From: Actinobacillus seminis
GTDB taxonomy: Bacteria > Pseudomonadota > Gammaproteobacteria > Enterobacterales > Pasteurellaceae
DNA length: 64,000 nt
Direction: 5' to 3'
Assembly: GCF_002263215.1 (NCBI RefSeq)
Contig: NZ_NLFK01000001.1
Coordinates: forward strand, 310,001-374,000
The number at the start of each line of letters is the position of its first letter. Positions within the stretch are counted from its first letter, which is position 1. The notes beneath the pieces are model-generated. The model saw only the letters and a list, made by a program, of their open reading frames with translations. It was not told the origin of the DNA and did no database searches. This document shows, one piece after another, positions 32,155 to 41,064 of the stretch. A program made the translations under genes and the position numbers.

Positions 32155-35100
32155 TTAATTTAATTTTTCAGAATTCACTTTAATTTCTTCATTAGTGGCT
32201 TGATTTTTAATAAACACATCAAGCTGGTTAAACGCAATTTCAATATTATGTTCAGCGAATAATTGATTAATTCGTCTATTTAAGAAATCAATTGTTACCG
32301 TACGATCACCTAATTTGCCCACATAAACTCGCAATTCATGATCCAATGTGCTGGCACCGAATGATAAAAAATATGCCGTCGGTTCAGGATCCTTAAGAAC
32401 CCGCTCACTTTCATTTGCTGCCTGTAATAGTAAATATTTAACTAAATCTACATCAGAGCCGTAAGCTACACCGATAGAGATAACAACCCTTGTCATTGAA
32501 TCGGCTAATGCCCAATTCACCAGACGTTCTGTTACAAATGCTTTATTCGGCACAATCACTTCTTTGTTATCAGAGTCAATCAGCGTAGTAGAACGAATAC
32601 GAATTTTCGATACGGTTCCGGAATAGTTGCCGATAGTTACCATATCGCCAATACGTACCGGTCTTTCAAATAAAATAATAATACCGGAAACGAAGTTCGC
32701 AAAAATTTCTTGTAAACCGAAACCTAAACCGACAGACAAGGCGGCGAATAACCATTGTAATTTTGACCACGACATTCCAAGTGTTGAAAACGCAACCGCC
32801 GCGCCAATGGCGATAATAAAATAGGTCAATAAGGTTGTGATGGTATAAGGCGTACCTTGCGAGAAGTTAACACGTGAGAAGATTAAAACTTCCAATAAAC
32901 CAGCAATATTACGCACTATGGCATAGGTGCCCAATAAAATCACGATTGCCAGTAACAAGTTCAATAACGTGATCGACTCCATCACCACGCCGGCGTCGGT
33001 AGTCACGGTTTGTTGCCATAAAGTTACACCTTGTAAATAAAAGGCAACCGTGATCAAATCTGCCCAAACCCAAGAAAATAGTCCAATCAACAAGCACCAT
33101 AAAAAGAGATCGACCATGCGCAAGACTTGGCTTTTAACCGAGGCAATGGTTAATTCATCTTGTTGTAAATCAATTGTAATCTCATTGTCCGTATCTTGGT
33201 TGCTATTATTTTTCATTTGCTCACGTTTTTCTTTTAAACGTCGATAGGCTAGACGTCTGGAAGATACGCTAAATCCACGATAAATGATATCTCTAAATAC
33301 CAACCACACGACAAAGACAAAGTAAGATGACATCAAATGATCCATCAAATTAAGCGCAGTATAATAATATCCCATCAGAATTAAGCTAATTAACGCCATT
33401 GGTGCCAGCACTAATGATATATGAGTAAATTTATACAACCACCCGACTTTTTGTTGATTATCTTGGTAGGCTTGTACAGCATAGCGCAAACGAGGACCAA
33501 CGATAAATAAGGACACAATCAATACGGAAATGGTCATCACTTGTCCAATCACATCATTGGTAATCCCTGAATCTAAATAAGTAAACATCCCTGCATTCAG
33601 CCACAATGCTGAAATCCAGACCGAGCGTTTTAACACGCTACGGAAAATTTCCACGTTCTGTTGCGGCATATTAAAGTGACGATGAGATAATCCATTCGGT
33701 CGGAGCATTGCCAACATGAAGGCGAAAAACAACCAATACCCCGCCATCTCCAAGCTCCACCACCAATATTTCGCCGGCGTTTCAAAGCAGATAAAGGTGA
33801 TAAAAATCAAAGCAGATAAAAATACCAAGGTACTTGGTAAACAAAGAATAATTGTCCAAAATACCGCCTCCGGCGTGTACCATTGGCTATCTGAAGTCAA
33901 CGTGCCGACTTTACCGTTAATTTCACTTAAACGTCGTTTGATATTAGGTTTACGCCAAACAATCAATCCCGCAACCAGCAACAATATCGTGATCAAGGCT
34001 GTTGCCGGTACTAAATTCTCCCGCCAATTGGTAAAATTAATTTGTGCGCTAATTTCTTTAAGCTCAAAACTCACATTGGTCAAAAAGTTTTTTACCCAAT
34101 CCATATCAATCGGCACATTACTTTTTACCCAAAAACTTTGTTGTTGCAATTTGCTTTGCAAACTGTCACTGATCGCGGTGACCTGTTGCTGGTTAAGCTC
34201 AATATTGATCGCTAAATTTAATTGATTATTTAGCGAAGTAATAGTATCGGATACGAGTTTGCGGCGATCTTGCAAGATCGTACCTAACTGCATTTTTTCA
34301 TTTGCCGAAAAACTGATGGCATTTTTTTTCTCTAAATCACTAATATAAGCGGAAGTATCGTAAAGTTGATCACGCAATTCCGTCAGATCAAAAATACGTA
34401 CGCGCAAATCGGTAATTTGCTTGGAAAGTCCACTAATAAATTGATCTTGCGGTAATAATTGCTTCTGTTTATTGATTATTTTGGATAATACCAAGGTACC
34501 TTGCAGCGCACTAATTTGCTCATTAATATTGCGCTCGGTTTGTTGCAAATTATCTAATACGTTTTTAACACGCAAATTATCTTGTGAAAGTGCATTAAGT
34601 TGCGTCGTTTGCTTCACCAAATCTTGGCTAATCATTAAATTAATGTGCGATTGCTCGCTCAAAATTGGATTATCTGCTTCGCTGTTCGATTGCGATTGGC
34701 TCAATTTTTCTACTTGCTGTTGCGTTTCTTGCAAGTTTTTTTCATTGATTGTCTCTTGAAGTGCAGTCAATTTTTTTTGTAATTGTTGCTGACGCAAGGT
34801 TTTATCTTCCGTTTGCAACGAATACAACGAAATTAAATCGTTATTTCCTTTTAATAAGGTTTGATTATAACTATTTTGCAACTCCAGCAACGCCAACTCG
34901 GTTTCCAATTTGGTTTTAGTCGTTGCACTGATGGTCGTATCAAACAATAATTTATCGATTTCCTGTCCGCGCGCCAAATTAGTACTTAATGCATTTTTTG
35001 CCCGTTCCGGCGATGAACGAAGATTGACTAATTGTGCATTGATAAAAGTCAATTCCGTCTGAACCTGTTGCAAACTTTGCTGTGTCTGTGCTAATTGCGA

Positions 35101-35445
35101 TTGTAGTTCCGATAAGGATAAATGCCCGAAGTTTAGCGTCGTCTGTTCTCCTGTATCTTTCAACTTATCCAACGCCTGCTGTTCTTTCACAATCCCTTTA
35201 GCCGCATTGCCGATTTCCGCTTCTAACGCGTTATTACTTTCTTTTTGGGTTGCAATTTTAGATAACAACACCAAAGTATCTTCTAAATTTTGTATATCGG
35301 CTTTTTTGCTTTCATCCGCTTTTGCCGCATCCAATTGCGTTTGTAAATCTTTTTCCGTCGGCAATTTCGCCCAGCCCGCCTGGCTAAAGGCAACAACCAA
35401 ACCGATAATCAAAAGCAATCGAGTTAGCACAGAAATTCTTCGCAT
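32155..35445 (-). CDS. mscK: Large-conductance mechanosensitive channel of the MscK/KefA type
   Basis: The 1096-residue protein has a signal peptide (ending SQAGWA), a long periplasmic coiled-coil region (about 25-450) rich in Gln and Leu, several membrane helices, and a C-terminal MscS domain (about 820-1085). Its pore and beta-domain signatures are GLGFGLQEIFANFVSGIIILFERPVRIGD and VPNKAFVTERLVNW. It would open under membrane tension to protect against hypo-osmotic shock. It is nearly adjacent to menE (1-bp gap) and 13 bp from aroC. Confidence 0.92.
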   Translation of the reverse strand: MRRISVLTRLLLIIGLVVAFSQAGWAKLPTEKDLQTQLDAAKADESKKADIQNLEDTLVLLSKIATQKESNNALEAEIGNAAKGIVKEQQALDKLKDTGEQTTLNFGHLSLSELQSQLAQTQQSLQQVQTELTFINAQLVNLRSSPERAKNALSTNLARGQEIDKLLFDTTISATTKTKLETELALLELQNSYNQTLLKGNNDLISLYSLQTEDKTLRQQQLQKKLTALQETINEKNLQETQQQVEKLSQSQSNSEADNPILSEQSHINLMISQDLVKQTTQLNALSQDNLRVKNVLDNLQQTERNINEQISALQGTLVLSKIINKQKQLLPQDQFISGLSKQITDLRVRIFDLTELRDQLYDTSAYISDLEKKNAISFSANEKMQLGTILQDRRKLVSDTITSLNNQLNLAINIELNQQQVTAISDSLQSKLQQQSFWVKSNVPIDMDWVKNFLTNVSFELKEISAQINFTNWRENLVPATALITILLLVAGLIVWRKPNIKRRLSEINGKVGTLTSDSQWYTPEAVFWTIILCLPSTLVFLSALIFITFICFETPAKYWWWSLEMAGYWLFFAFMLAMLRPNGLSHRHFNMPQQNVEIFRSVLKRSVWISALWLNAGMFTYLDSGITNDVIGQVMTISVLIVSLFIVGPRLRYAVQAYQDNQQKVGWLYKFTHISLVLAPMALISLILMGYYYTALNLMDHLMSSYFVFVVWLVFRDIIYRGFSVSSRRLAYRRLKEKREQMKNNSNQDTDNEITIDLQQDELTIASVKSQVLRMVDLFLWCLLIGLFSWVWADLITVAFYLQGVTLWQQTVTTDAGVVMESITLLNLLLAIVILLGTYAIVRNIAGLLEVLIFSRVNFSQGTPYTITTLLTYFIIAIGAAVAFSTLGMSWSKLQWLFAALSVGLGFGLQEIFANFVSGIIILFERPVRIGDMVTIGNYSGTVSKIRIRSTTLIDSDNKEVIVPNKAFVTERLVNWALADSMTRVVISIGVAYGSDVDLVKYLLLQAANESERVLKDPEPTAYFLSFGASTLDHELRVYVGKLGDRTVTIDFLNRRINQLFAEHNIEIAFNQLDVFIKNQATNEEIKVNSEKLN

Positions 35446-35446
35446 C

Positions 35447-36856
35447 TTACTTTCCTAATAATTTGTGTAATTCATTTTTTAATAAATGACGGGAAATTTT
35501 AATTCCTTGCTGACTATTTTCAACATTTAATGGAAAATATTTCACCGGCTGTTTAAACCGCTCTAATCGACCAGATAACCAATCTGTTAAATTTTTAACC
35601 GCACTTTGCGAGAAACTCTCCTTAAATTTTATCATTGCCGCCGGACGTTGCCCAAATTCTGCATCATCTATCGGCAAAACAAAAACCTGTTCAATATTCT
35701 CATGAGCTAAAATCACTTGTTCAACTTCTTCCGGCTGGATATTTTCGCCGCCGGAAATAAACATATTATCCATCCGCCCCAATACCAGCAATTCATTGTC
35801 TTGCCAACAGCCTTTATCTTTGGTGGCAAACCAGCCTTGCTCATTTAGCAAAGAAACCACATTACCTTGCTGCCAATAGCCTAGCGCTAATCCCGCGCCA
35901 CGCAACCAAATTTCATCATTAACGATTTTCCACTCCCGTCCTAATAACGGTTGCCCGACGCCTTGGCGTAAATCACCGGCTTTGGCAAAAACAGTGGACG
36001 CCATTTCCGTCATCCCATAACCGGAATAACTTTTAATCTTCAATGGAATTAAGGCTTGCGTCAATTTAAGGGGAATGTTAGTTCCGCCTAACAAAATATG
36101 TTGAGTTTTAAACCGGTTAATTTGCTGTGCTTGCAAATAATGTAAAAAACGCTGCAACTGGGTCGGCACTAAAGAAATATGCGAGGCTTGCGTAACTGAA
36201 TAATAAAAATCGCTTTGCGGTAAATGCAACTGTGCGCCTGCGGTTAACCAGCGCCATACAATACCTTGACCGGAAACATGATACAACGGGAGAGAAAGTA
36301 ACCAAGAATTTTCCGCTGAAAATTGCATTAATTGACACACCCCACGCGCATTATCCAAATGTGCCTGAACCGAATGCACCACCGCTTTTGGCGTACCCGT
36401 AGAACCGGAGGTAAGCGTCATGGTTGCCGGTCGCGTTTGATCCCAAGCGGCAAAAAGATCTGCCGAAACGGATTTATCACCTAAATCCACGGAAAGTGCG
36501 GTCAAACTTTGTGAAGTTTTATCTCGTTGATTGTCAAGTTGCGACGCATAATAAAATTGAATTTGATAAAGTTGGCATAACCGCTGCATTTTCTCCACAG
36601 GAAACGCAGGATTTACGCCCATCACTCGCGCGCCCAGTTGAATGGCGGCTAAATACAGTAACAAGGCAGGTAAGCTATTTTTACAGTACAACGCAACGCC
36701 TGATTGCGAAGAAACACCTTGTTGTTGGAGTGAAAAAGCAAGTTGATTGATATGAGCGGCGAGTTGTTGCCAAGTAACAGCGTTGCCTTGCTCATCACGC
36801 AAGGCAATTTTATGCTGCAAGGTTGGAGAACTTGCGTATTGTTGCCAAAGAAACAT
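35447..36856 (-). CDS. menE: o-Succinylbenzoate-CoA ligase
   Basis: Menaquinone pathway enzyme that activates OSB to OSB-CoA. The 469 residues form an AMP-binding fold with MTLTSGSTGTPKAVVHSVQAH, SGYGMTEMAS and FISGGENIQPEEVE; the C-terminal catalytic lysine is probably that in QQGIKISRHLL. Menaquinone is needed by the fumarate reductase encoded at 59875. It lies in the lpxM-to-seqA leftward run. Confidence 0.93.
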   Translation of the reverse strand: MFLWQQYASSPTLQHKIALRDEQGNAVTWQQLAAHINQLAFSLQQQGVSSQSGVALYCKNSLPALLLYLAAIQLGARVMGVNPAFPVEKMQRLCQLYQIQFYYASQLDNQRDKTSQSLTALSVDLGDKSVSADLFAAWDQTRPATMTLTSGSTGTPKAVVHSVQAHLDNARGVCQLMQFSAENSWLLSLPLYHVSGQGIVWRWLTAGAQLHLPQSDFYYSVTQASHISLVPTQLQRFLHYLQAQQINRFKTQHILLGGTNIPLKLTQALIPLKIKSYSGYGMTEMASTVFAKAGDLRQGVGQPLLGREWKIVNDEIWLRGAGLALGYWQQGNVVSLLNEQGWFATKDKGCWQDNELLVLGRMDNMFISGGENIQPEEVEQVILAHENIEQVFVLPIDDAEFGQRPAAMIKFKESFSQSAVKNLTDWLSGRLERFKQPVKYFPLNVENSQQGIKISRHLLKNELHKLLGK

Positions 36857-36864
36857 AGTTAGAT

Positions 36865-37506
36865 CTAATTTGCAATAAAATAGCTTCGAATCTCTTCAAT
36901 TAACTCATCCGGCAAATGCATGGATTGCATCGCGCCCTCCAACATCAACATTTTGCGCGCACTATTGGTGTTGGTGATCACCCAATATGGCGTATCCGGA
37001 ATTTGTTTTGGTTTGGTGTGATTACCTGCCATTAATAATGTCCCTTCATCACGTGCAAAATAAACCCGCGTCCGCCCTTGGAGCGATTCTGTCGCTTGCG
37101 CAAAACTTTCCGGATTGGTGCGATACAATGCAGTCAAAATGGATAAAAAACGCACAACCGCTTTTGTTTCCTGCTGAAAATCTTCAGAACGAAGCACTTG
37201 GCGCACACGATCAACAATTTTCCGAATCGATTCATCAGATTGTTTTTTCACCGGTTTAATCGTCACCGACGCAATTTCCGGTGTGGCAGCTTTTTCATTG
37301 CTGACGGAATAAGGAATTATCGCAGGCTCAATTGGCGTTAATTCCACCGGCGTTTTCGCTGCCACCAATTTGTCGTCAATTTTGACCGCACTTTTGGACG
37401 AAAAATGGAGCAAACGTCTTAAAATATCAGAGGCACTTTCGCCAATAGATTGCGTTTGGCTGGCAATATATTGATAAAGTTCTTCATCCACTTCAATAAT
37501 TTTCAT
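36865..37506 (-). CDS. seqA: Negative modulator of replication initiation SeqA
   Basis: Binds hemimethylated GATC sites and sequesters oriC. The N-terminal oligomerisation segment MKIIEVDEELYQYIASQTQSIGESASDILRRLL and the C-terminal DNA-binding domain (TRVYFARDEGTLLMAGNHTKPKQIP, then NTNSARKM) are both present; the linker (about 50-100) is long. Total 213 residues. It is divergent from ybfF, as in E. coli. Confidence 0.96.
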   Translation of the reverse strand: MKIIEVDEELYQYIASQTQSIGESASDILRRLLHFSSKSAVKIDDKLVAAKTPVELTPIEPAIIPYSVSNEKAATPEIASVTIKPVKKQSDESIRKIVDRVRQVLRSEDFQQETKAVVRFLSILTALYRTNPESFAQATESLQGRTRVYFARDEGTLLMAGNHTKPKQIPDTPYWVITNTNSARKMLMLEGAMQSMHLPDELIEEIRSYFIAN

Positions 37507-37586
37507 TTTTTCTCTCCACTTACTTGATCTCTTTGGAATTTTGCAACATTATAACGATTTATGCACAAATTCTCTATGCAAAAATG

Positions 37587-38366
37587 ATGTTACAACAAAA
37601 TTTACTTAACTTCCAATTTCACCAATTAAAACAAGACAATATGAAGCCAACATTGGTTTTTATCCATGGTTTATTTGGCGATATGAACAATCTGGGTATT
37701 ATTGCGCGGGCATTTTCAGAGCAATATTCAATTCTGCGCCTTGATTTACGTAATCACGGTCATAGTTTCCATAGTGATGAAATAAATTATGATCTGATGG
37801 CTCGGGATGTATTGCAAGTAATTACGCATTTGCAATTAGTAAAAGTCATTTTAATTGGGCATTCTATGGGCGGAAAAACTGCGATGCGTGCCGCCTCATT
37901 GCGCCCGGATTTGGTAGAGAAATTGGTGGTGATTGACATTGCGCCGGTGAATTACGGCAATCACGGGCATGATAGCGTGTTTAACGGCTTGTTTGCGGTA
38001 AAAGAAGCGCAAGTGAATACTCGCCAAGAGGCGAAACCGATTTTAGCGCAACATATTCGCGAAGAAAGTGTGCGACAATTTATGCTCAAATCCTTTGCCG
38101 CCGAGACGCCGCAACGATTTCGTTTTAATTTGACCGCACTTAAAGCCAATTATATGCACCTGATGGATTGGTCGCCTTGTTTTTTTGACAAACCAACGCT
38201 GTTTATCAAGGGTGGCTTGTCTGATTATATTTTGCCGGAATATACGCAAACCATTTTGGCACAATTTCCCAAAGCAACCTCATTTACCATCAATGGCAGC
38301 GGACATTGGATCCACGCTGATAAACCTGAATTAGTGATCAAAGCCATTACGCGTTTTCTGTCCTAA
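37587..38366 (+). CDS. ybfF: YbfF-type alpha/beta-hydrolase (acyl-CoA/ester hydrolase)
   Basis: The 259-residue esterase has the oxyanion motif FIHGLFGDMNNLG, the nucleophile elbow GHSMGGKTA, and the catalytic histidine in GSGHWIHADKPE. E. coli YbfF hydrolyses short-chain esters and acyl-CoA. I placed the start at 37587 (MLQQNLLNFQFHQL); 37584 is equally possible, and the TTG at 37524 adds unrelated residues. No strong ribosome site is visible. It is divergent from seqA and followed by ybfE, fldA and fur. Confidence 0.88.
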   Translation: MLQQNLLNFQFHQLKQDNMKPTLVFIHGLFGDMNNLGIIARAFSEQYSILRLDLRNHGHSFHSDEINYDLMARDVLQVITHLQLVKVILIGHSMGGKTAMRAASLRPDLVEKLVVIDIAPVNYGNHGHDSVFNGLFAVKEAQVNTRQEAKPILAQHIREESVRQFMLKSFAAETPQRFRFNLTALKANYMHLMDWSPCFFDKPTLFIKGGLSDYILPEYTQTILAQFPKATSFTINGSGHWIHADKPELVIKAITRFLS

Positions 38367-38404
38367 TTCTTACTTGATTAATAGGGTTTAAATTGTGTCG
38401 GAAT

Positions 38405-38438
38405 TATGCTATAGTTCGCCACAAAAAGAAGTTGTGGC
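38405..38438 (+). promoter_or_regulatory. Promoter and 5' hairpin ahead of ybfE-fldA-fur
   Basis: TGCTATAGT (38407-38415) is an extended -10. Directly after it GCCACAA and TTGTGGC form a perfect 7-bp hairpin (38418-38438) that would lie at the very 5' end of the transcript, a position that often stabilises mRNA. In E. coli ybfE is LexA controlled; I see no clear LexA box here. Confidence 0.45.
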
Positions 38439-38488
38439 TTATCATTCTCAATTAGCTCAACGTTAAAATAAACTCAAGTGAGTTGAAA

Positions 38489-38776
38489 ATGGCAAAACAG
38501 GATGCAGATTGCATAACGTTGGATCTGTTTGCAAATACTCCTAAGGTGGGGCGTCCCAAAACCAGCCCACTGACCCGAGAGCAACAAATTCGAGTTAACA
38601 AGCGAAATCAACTGCGCCGAGATAAATCAAGCGGGTTGAAACGAATTGAATTAAAACTGCATTTGGAATTGGTGCAAAAATTAGAGGCGCAAGCGTCAAA
38701 ACAAGGTACCAGCCGCGCAGAATTAATTGAAAATATCTTACAACATTATTTTTCGGTACAAGAAAATAGGAAATAA
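38489..38776 (+). CDS. ybfE: YbfE family protein (LexA-regulated in E. coli)
   Basis: A 95-residue basic protein starting MAKQDADCITLDLF, with GRPKTSPLTREQQIRVNKRNQLRRDK and a C-terminal helix pair resembling ribbon-helix-helix proteins (SRAELIENILQHYF). YbfE of E. coli is an uncharacterised SOS-regulated protein found in the same position before fldA. The ATG at 38489 is preferred to a TTG at 38483. It ends 3 bp before the fldA start, so translation may be coupled. Confidence 0.85.
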   Translation: MAKQDADCITLDLFANTPKVGRPKTSPLTREQQIRVNKRNQLRRDKSSGLKRIELKLHLELVQKLEAQASKQGTSRAELIENILQHYFSVQENRK

Positions 38777-38779
38777 CAC

Positions 38780-39304
38780 ATGGCTATTGTTGGTATATTT
38801 TACGGGAGTGACACAGGCAATACAGAAAACATTGCCAAAATGATTCAAAAACAATTAGGTTCCGACCTTGCTGATATTCGTGATATTGCGAAAAGCACCA
38901 AAGAAGATATCGAAGCCTATGATTTTTTAATGATCGGCATTCCAACTTGGTATTACGGTGAAGCCCAATGTGACTGGGACGATTTTTTCCCAACCTTGGA
39001 ACAAATTGATTTTACTGATAAATTAGTGGCGATTTTTGGTTGTGGGGATCAAGAAGATTACGCTGAATACTTCTGTGATGCAATGGGAACGGTACGCAAC
39101 ATTATCGAACCGCATGGCGCAATTATCGTAGGACATTGGTCAACAGAAGGCTACCATTTTGAATCTTCGCAAGCATTAATTGATGATGATACTTTTGTTG
39201 GTTTATGTATCGACGAAGACCGCCAGCCGGAGTTGACTGCCGAACGCGTAGAAAAATGGGTAAAACAAGTTTACGATGAAATGTGCTTGGCAGAGTTAGC
39301 TTAA
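38780..39304 (+). CDS. fldA: Flavodoxin
   Basis: Long-chain FMN flavodoxin of 174 residues, an electron carrier. The phosphate loop is GSDTGNTEN, the isoalloxazine loops include IPTWYYGEAQCDWDDF and GCGDQEDYAEYFCDAMG. It precedes fur by 21 bp, the common fldA-fur pair of gamma-proteobacteria. Confidence 0.97.
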   Translation: MAIVGIFYGSDTGNTENIAKMIQKQLGSDLADIRDIAKSTKEDIEAYDFLMIGIPTWYYGEAQCDWDDFFPTLEQIDFTDKLVAIFGCGDQEDYAEYFCDAMGTVRNIIEPHGAIIVGHWSTEGYHFESSQALIDDDTFVGLCIDEDRQPELTAERVEKWVKQVYDEMCLAELA

Positions 39305-39325
39305 ATTCAAATATAAGGGGCAATT

Positions 39326-39763
39326 ATGTCTGAAGAAAATATCAAATTACTGAAAAAAGCAGGACTCAAAATTACAGAACCTCGCTTAACTATTTTGGCG
39401 TTGATGCAAGAAAATCAAGTTCAGCATTTTTCTGCAGAAGATATTTATAAGATGTTGCTTGAACGTGGCGAAGATATCGGTTTGGCAACGGTATATCGTG
39501 TGCTTAATCAATTTGATGAAGCCAATATATTAATTCGACATAACTTTGAAGGCAACAAATCCGTCTTTGAACTTGCTCCGGCAGAACACCATGATCATAT
39601 TATCTGCATTGATTGTGGAAAAGTGTTTGAATTTAATGATGAAATTATCGAAAAACGCCAACGCGAAATCAGCGCCGAACATGGGATTAAACTCAAAACC
39701 CATAGCCTATATTTATACGGGAAATGCAGTGATCTCAAAAACTGCGATGAACATAAAAAATAA
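39326..39763 (+). CDS. fur: Ferric uptake regulator
   Basis: Iron-responsive repressor of 145 residues. The winged-helix part contains LKITEPRLTILALM and GLATVYRVLNQF. The metal sites include HHDHIICIDCGKVFEF with the CxxC pair, and a second cysteine pair in CSDLKNC. Start has AAGGGG upstream. The TAA stop is immediately followed by the first base of an IS1016-like element, so the protein is intact but the normal 3' untranslated region has been pushed away. Confidence 0.97.
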   Translation: MSEENIKLLKKAGLKITEPRLTILALMQENQVQHFSAEDIYKMLLERGEDIGLATVYRVLNQFDEANILIRHNFEGNKSVFELAPAEHHDHIICIDCGKVFEFNDEIIEKRQREISAEHGIKLKTHSLYLYGKCSDLKNCDEHKK

Positions 39764-40484
39764 GGGGCTGTCCTAGATAACTAGCTTAAGCTCCCCTTAA
39801 CCAATTGTTTTAAAAAGAAAACTTGAGATTTTAAGTCACTGTAATTAAAACGCCATTCGCATTCTTTCAAATACAGCTCAAAATGGGCTTTAGGAATGCC
39901 GTTAAATTTACGCAAATGGCGTTTTTGCTTGGCTCCAAAAATTCTCTATCCCGTTAATGTGATTTTGATTTTCGGCGAAGTAAGTACTGTGGTTGATGCG
40001 AAAATGATTAAATTCACTCACATCAAGCACATCATAGCTTCGATAAAAATCGGTGTAAACAATGCTGTCCGGTTTCACCTTTTCCCGAATAATCGGCAAA
40101 AGTGTGGCAGATTGCGTGTTCGGAATGACAACGGTATAAACCTTGCCGTCACGCTTTAAAAGCCCGAATACAGCAGTTTTACCGGCTGCACCACGACCTC
40201 GTTTACCTTTGCGGGTTCCGCCGAAATAGCTTTCGTCCGCTTCAATTTCGCCCTCAAACATTTCCAGATGAGGGCTATGTTGATAGATGAGCAATCGCAA
40301 ACGGTGAAAGTAATAGGCTGCGGTGCTTTTGTTTACATTTACTAACTCGGCGGCTGTTCGAGCAGTTACACCTGCCACAAACAGTTCTATGAGTTTATGT
40401 TGTTTGTACTGACTTAGACGACTTTTTTTCATTGGGTTATCTTAACCTAAATGGGGGTTTTAGTCGTTATCTAGGACAGCCCCC
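39764..40484 (-). mobile_element. IS1016-like element (IS1595 family) inserted directly after fur
   Basis: The ends GGGGCTGTCCTAGATAAC and GTTATCTAGGACAGCCCC are perfect inverted repeats bounding about 721 bp, the size of IS1016. A 7-bp direct repeat AAAATAA flanks it (39757-39763 and 40485-40491), close to the 8 bp usual for the family; its left copy includes the fur stop codon. The insertion therefore left fur intact. IS1016 elements are common in Haemophilus and Pasteurellaceae. Confidence 0.9.
39780..40432 (-). pseudogene. IS1595-family transposase, frameshifted near the C-terminus
   Basis: The frame starts at 40432 (MKKSRLSQYKQHKLIELF) and contains the ISXO2-type catalytic core, EADESYFGGTRKGKRGRG with the first acidic residues, YTDFYRSYDVL, and the end of the core at INGIENFWSQAK. 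It stops at 39908. Deleting one base from the run of five at 39922-39926 restores KRHLRKFNGIPKAHFELY and continues to a stop at about 39782. Only one base separates it from an intact transposase. Confidence 0.85.
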
Positions 40485-40527
40485 AAAATAATATATAAGA
40501 AGCGTAAACCTGTAGAAGAACAAGCTC

Positions 40528-40569
40528 AATCTGACAGACTCCGTTTAAAACCACAGTGCCTGTCAGATT
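40528..40569 (+). terminator. Hairpin downstream of the IS, possibly the displaced fur terminator
   Basis: AATCTGACAG and CTGTCAGATT form a perfect 10-bp inverted repeat around a 22-base spacer. Before the IS insertion it would have lain about 45 bp after the fur stop. Only a weak T stretch follows. A role as original fur terminator is inferred from position. Confidence 0.4.
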
Positions 40570-40571
40570 AA

Positions 40572-40689
40572 TTTATGCTTAAATCCTTTTCCACTGAAAT
40601 ATGTTTTCCATCAGTAATATTGGTATCGGTGTTGAATCCCATCGAAAATGATACATTTTCCACTATATAGGAAAAATAATTGATATTTA
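40572..40689 (-). pseudogene. Unassigned open frame next to IS remnants
   Basis: On the minus strand an open frame ends at a TAA near 40572 and reads through VENVSFSMGFNTDTNITDG and HISVEKDLSIN. It has no start of its own and abuts a transposase remnant. It may be the C-terminal end of a lost gene, but it could also be chance; I do not recognise it. Confidence 0.2.
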
Positions 40690-40905
40690 TTACTTTTGAC
40701 TTTTGGTTGCTTTTTTATTTAAAAAATCCTTATAAACAAAATATTATGCCCTCCAGTTAAACCAATATGCGAGCGTAATTTATCTTTGAGTTCTTTAAAT
40801 AAACCTTCAATTCGATTTGTTGTCTTTTCTATGCTCACTTCTGAACATTTCTCATAAGTAAAAATATATTCAAAGTGACGATTAACACTATTAGGCAATA
40901 GTATG
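40690..40905 (-). pseudogene. Transposase C-terminal remnant
   Basis: On the minus strand a fragment reads SIEKTTNRIEGLFKELKDK then LRSHIGLTGGHNILF. After a one-base gap near 40730 it continues DFLNKKATKSQK to a stop at 40690. The TTNRIEGLFKELK pattern is typical of the end of mutator/IS256-like transposases. No start, no catalytic core and no terminal repeats are present, so it is a dead fragment. The family call is tentative. Confidence 0.55.
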
Positions 40906-40908
40906 TCG

Positions 40909-41017
40909 AAATATTCATTATTACAACAATGAGCGTATTCAAGTTAAATTGAAAGGACTAAGCCCTGTACAATACAGGGCTCGATTTAAATTAAAGCAGT
41001 CTAACTTTTTAGGAGCA
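40909..41017 (+). mobile_element. Right-end fragment of an IS150-like element
   Basis: The segment encodes IHYYNNERIQVKLKGLSPVQY and ends with AGTCTAACTTTTTAGGAGCA, matching the right end of the element at 10227-11184 with scattered differences. The left part is missing; its place is taken by the transposase remnant at 40690-40905. It records an older insertion of the same IS type. Confidence 0.8.
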
Positions 41018-41064
41018 GCTCAAAATGACCGCACTTTCTATACTTAAAAGACGAGGTTACCGAT

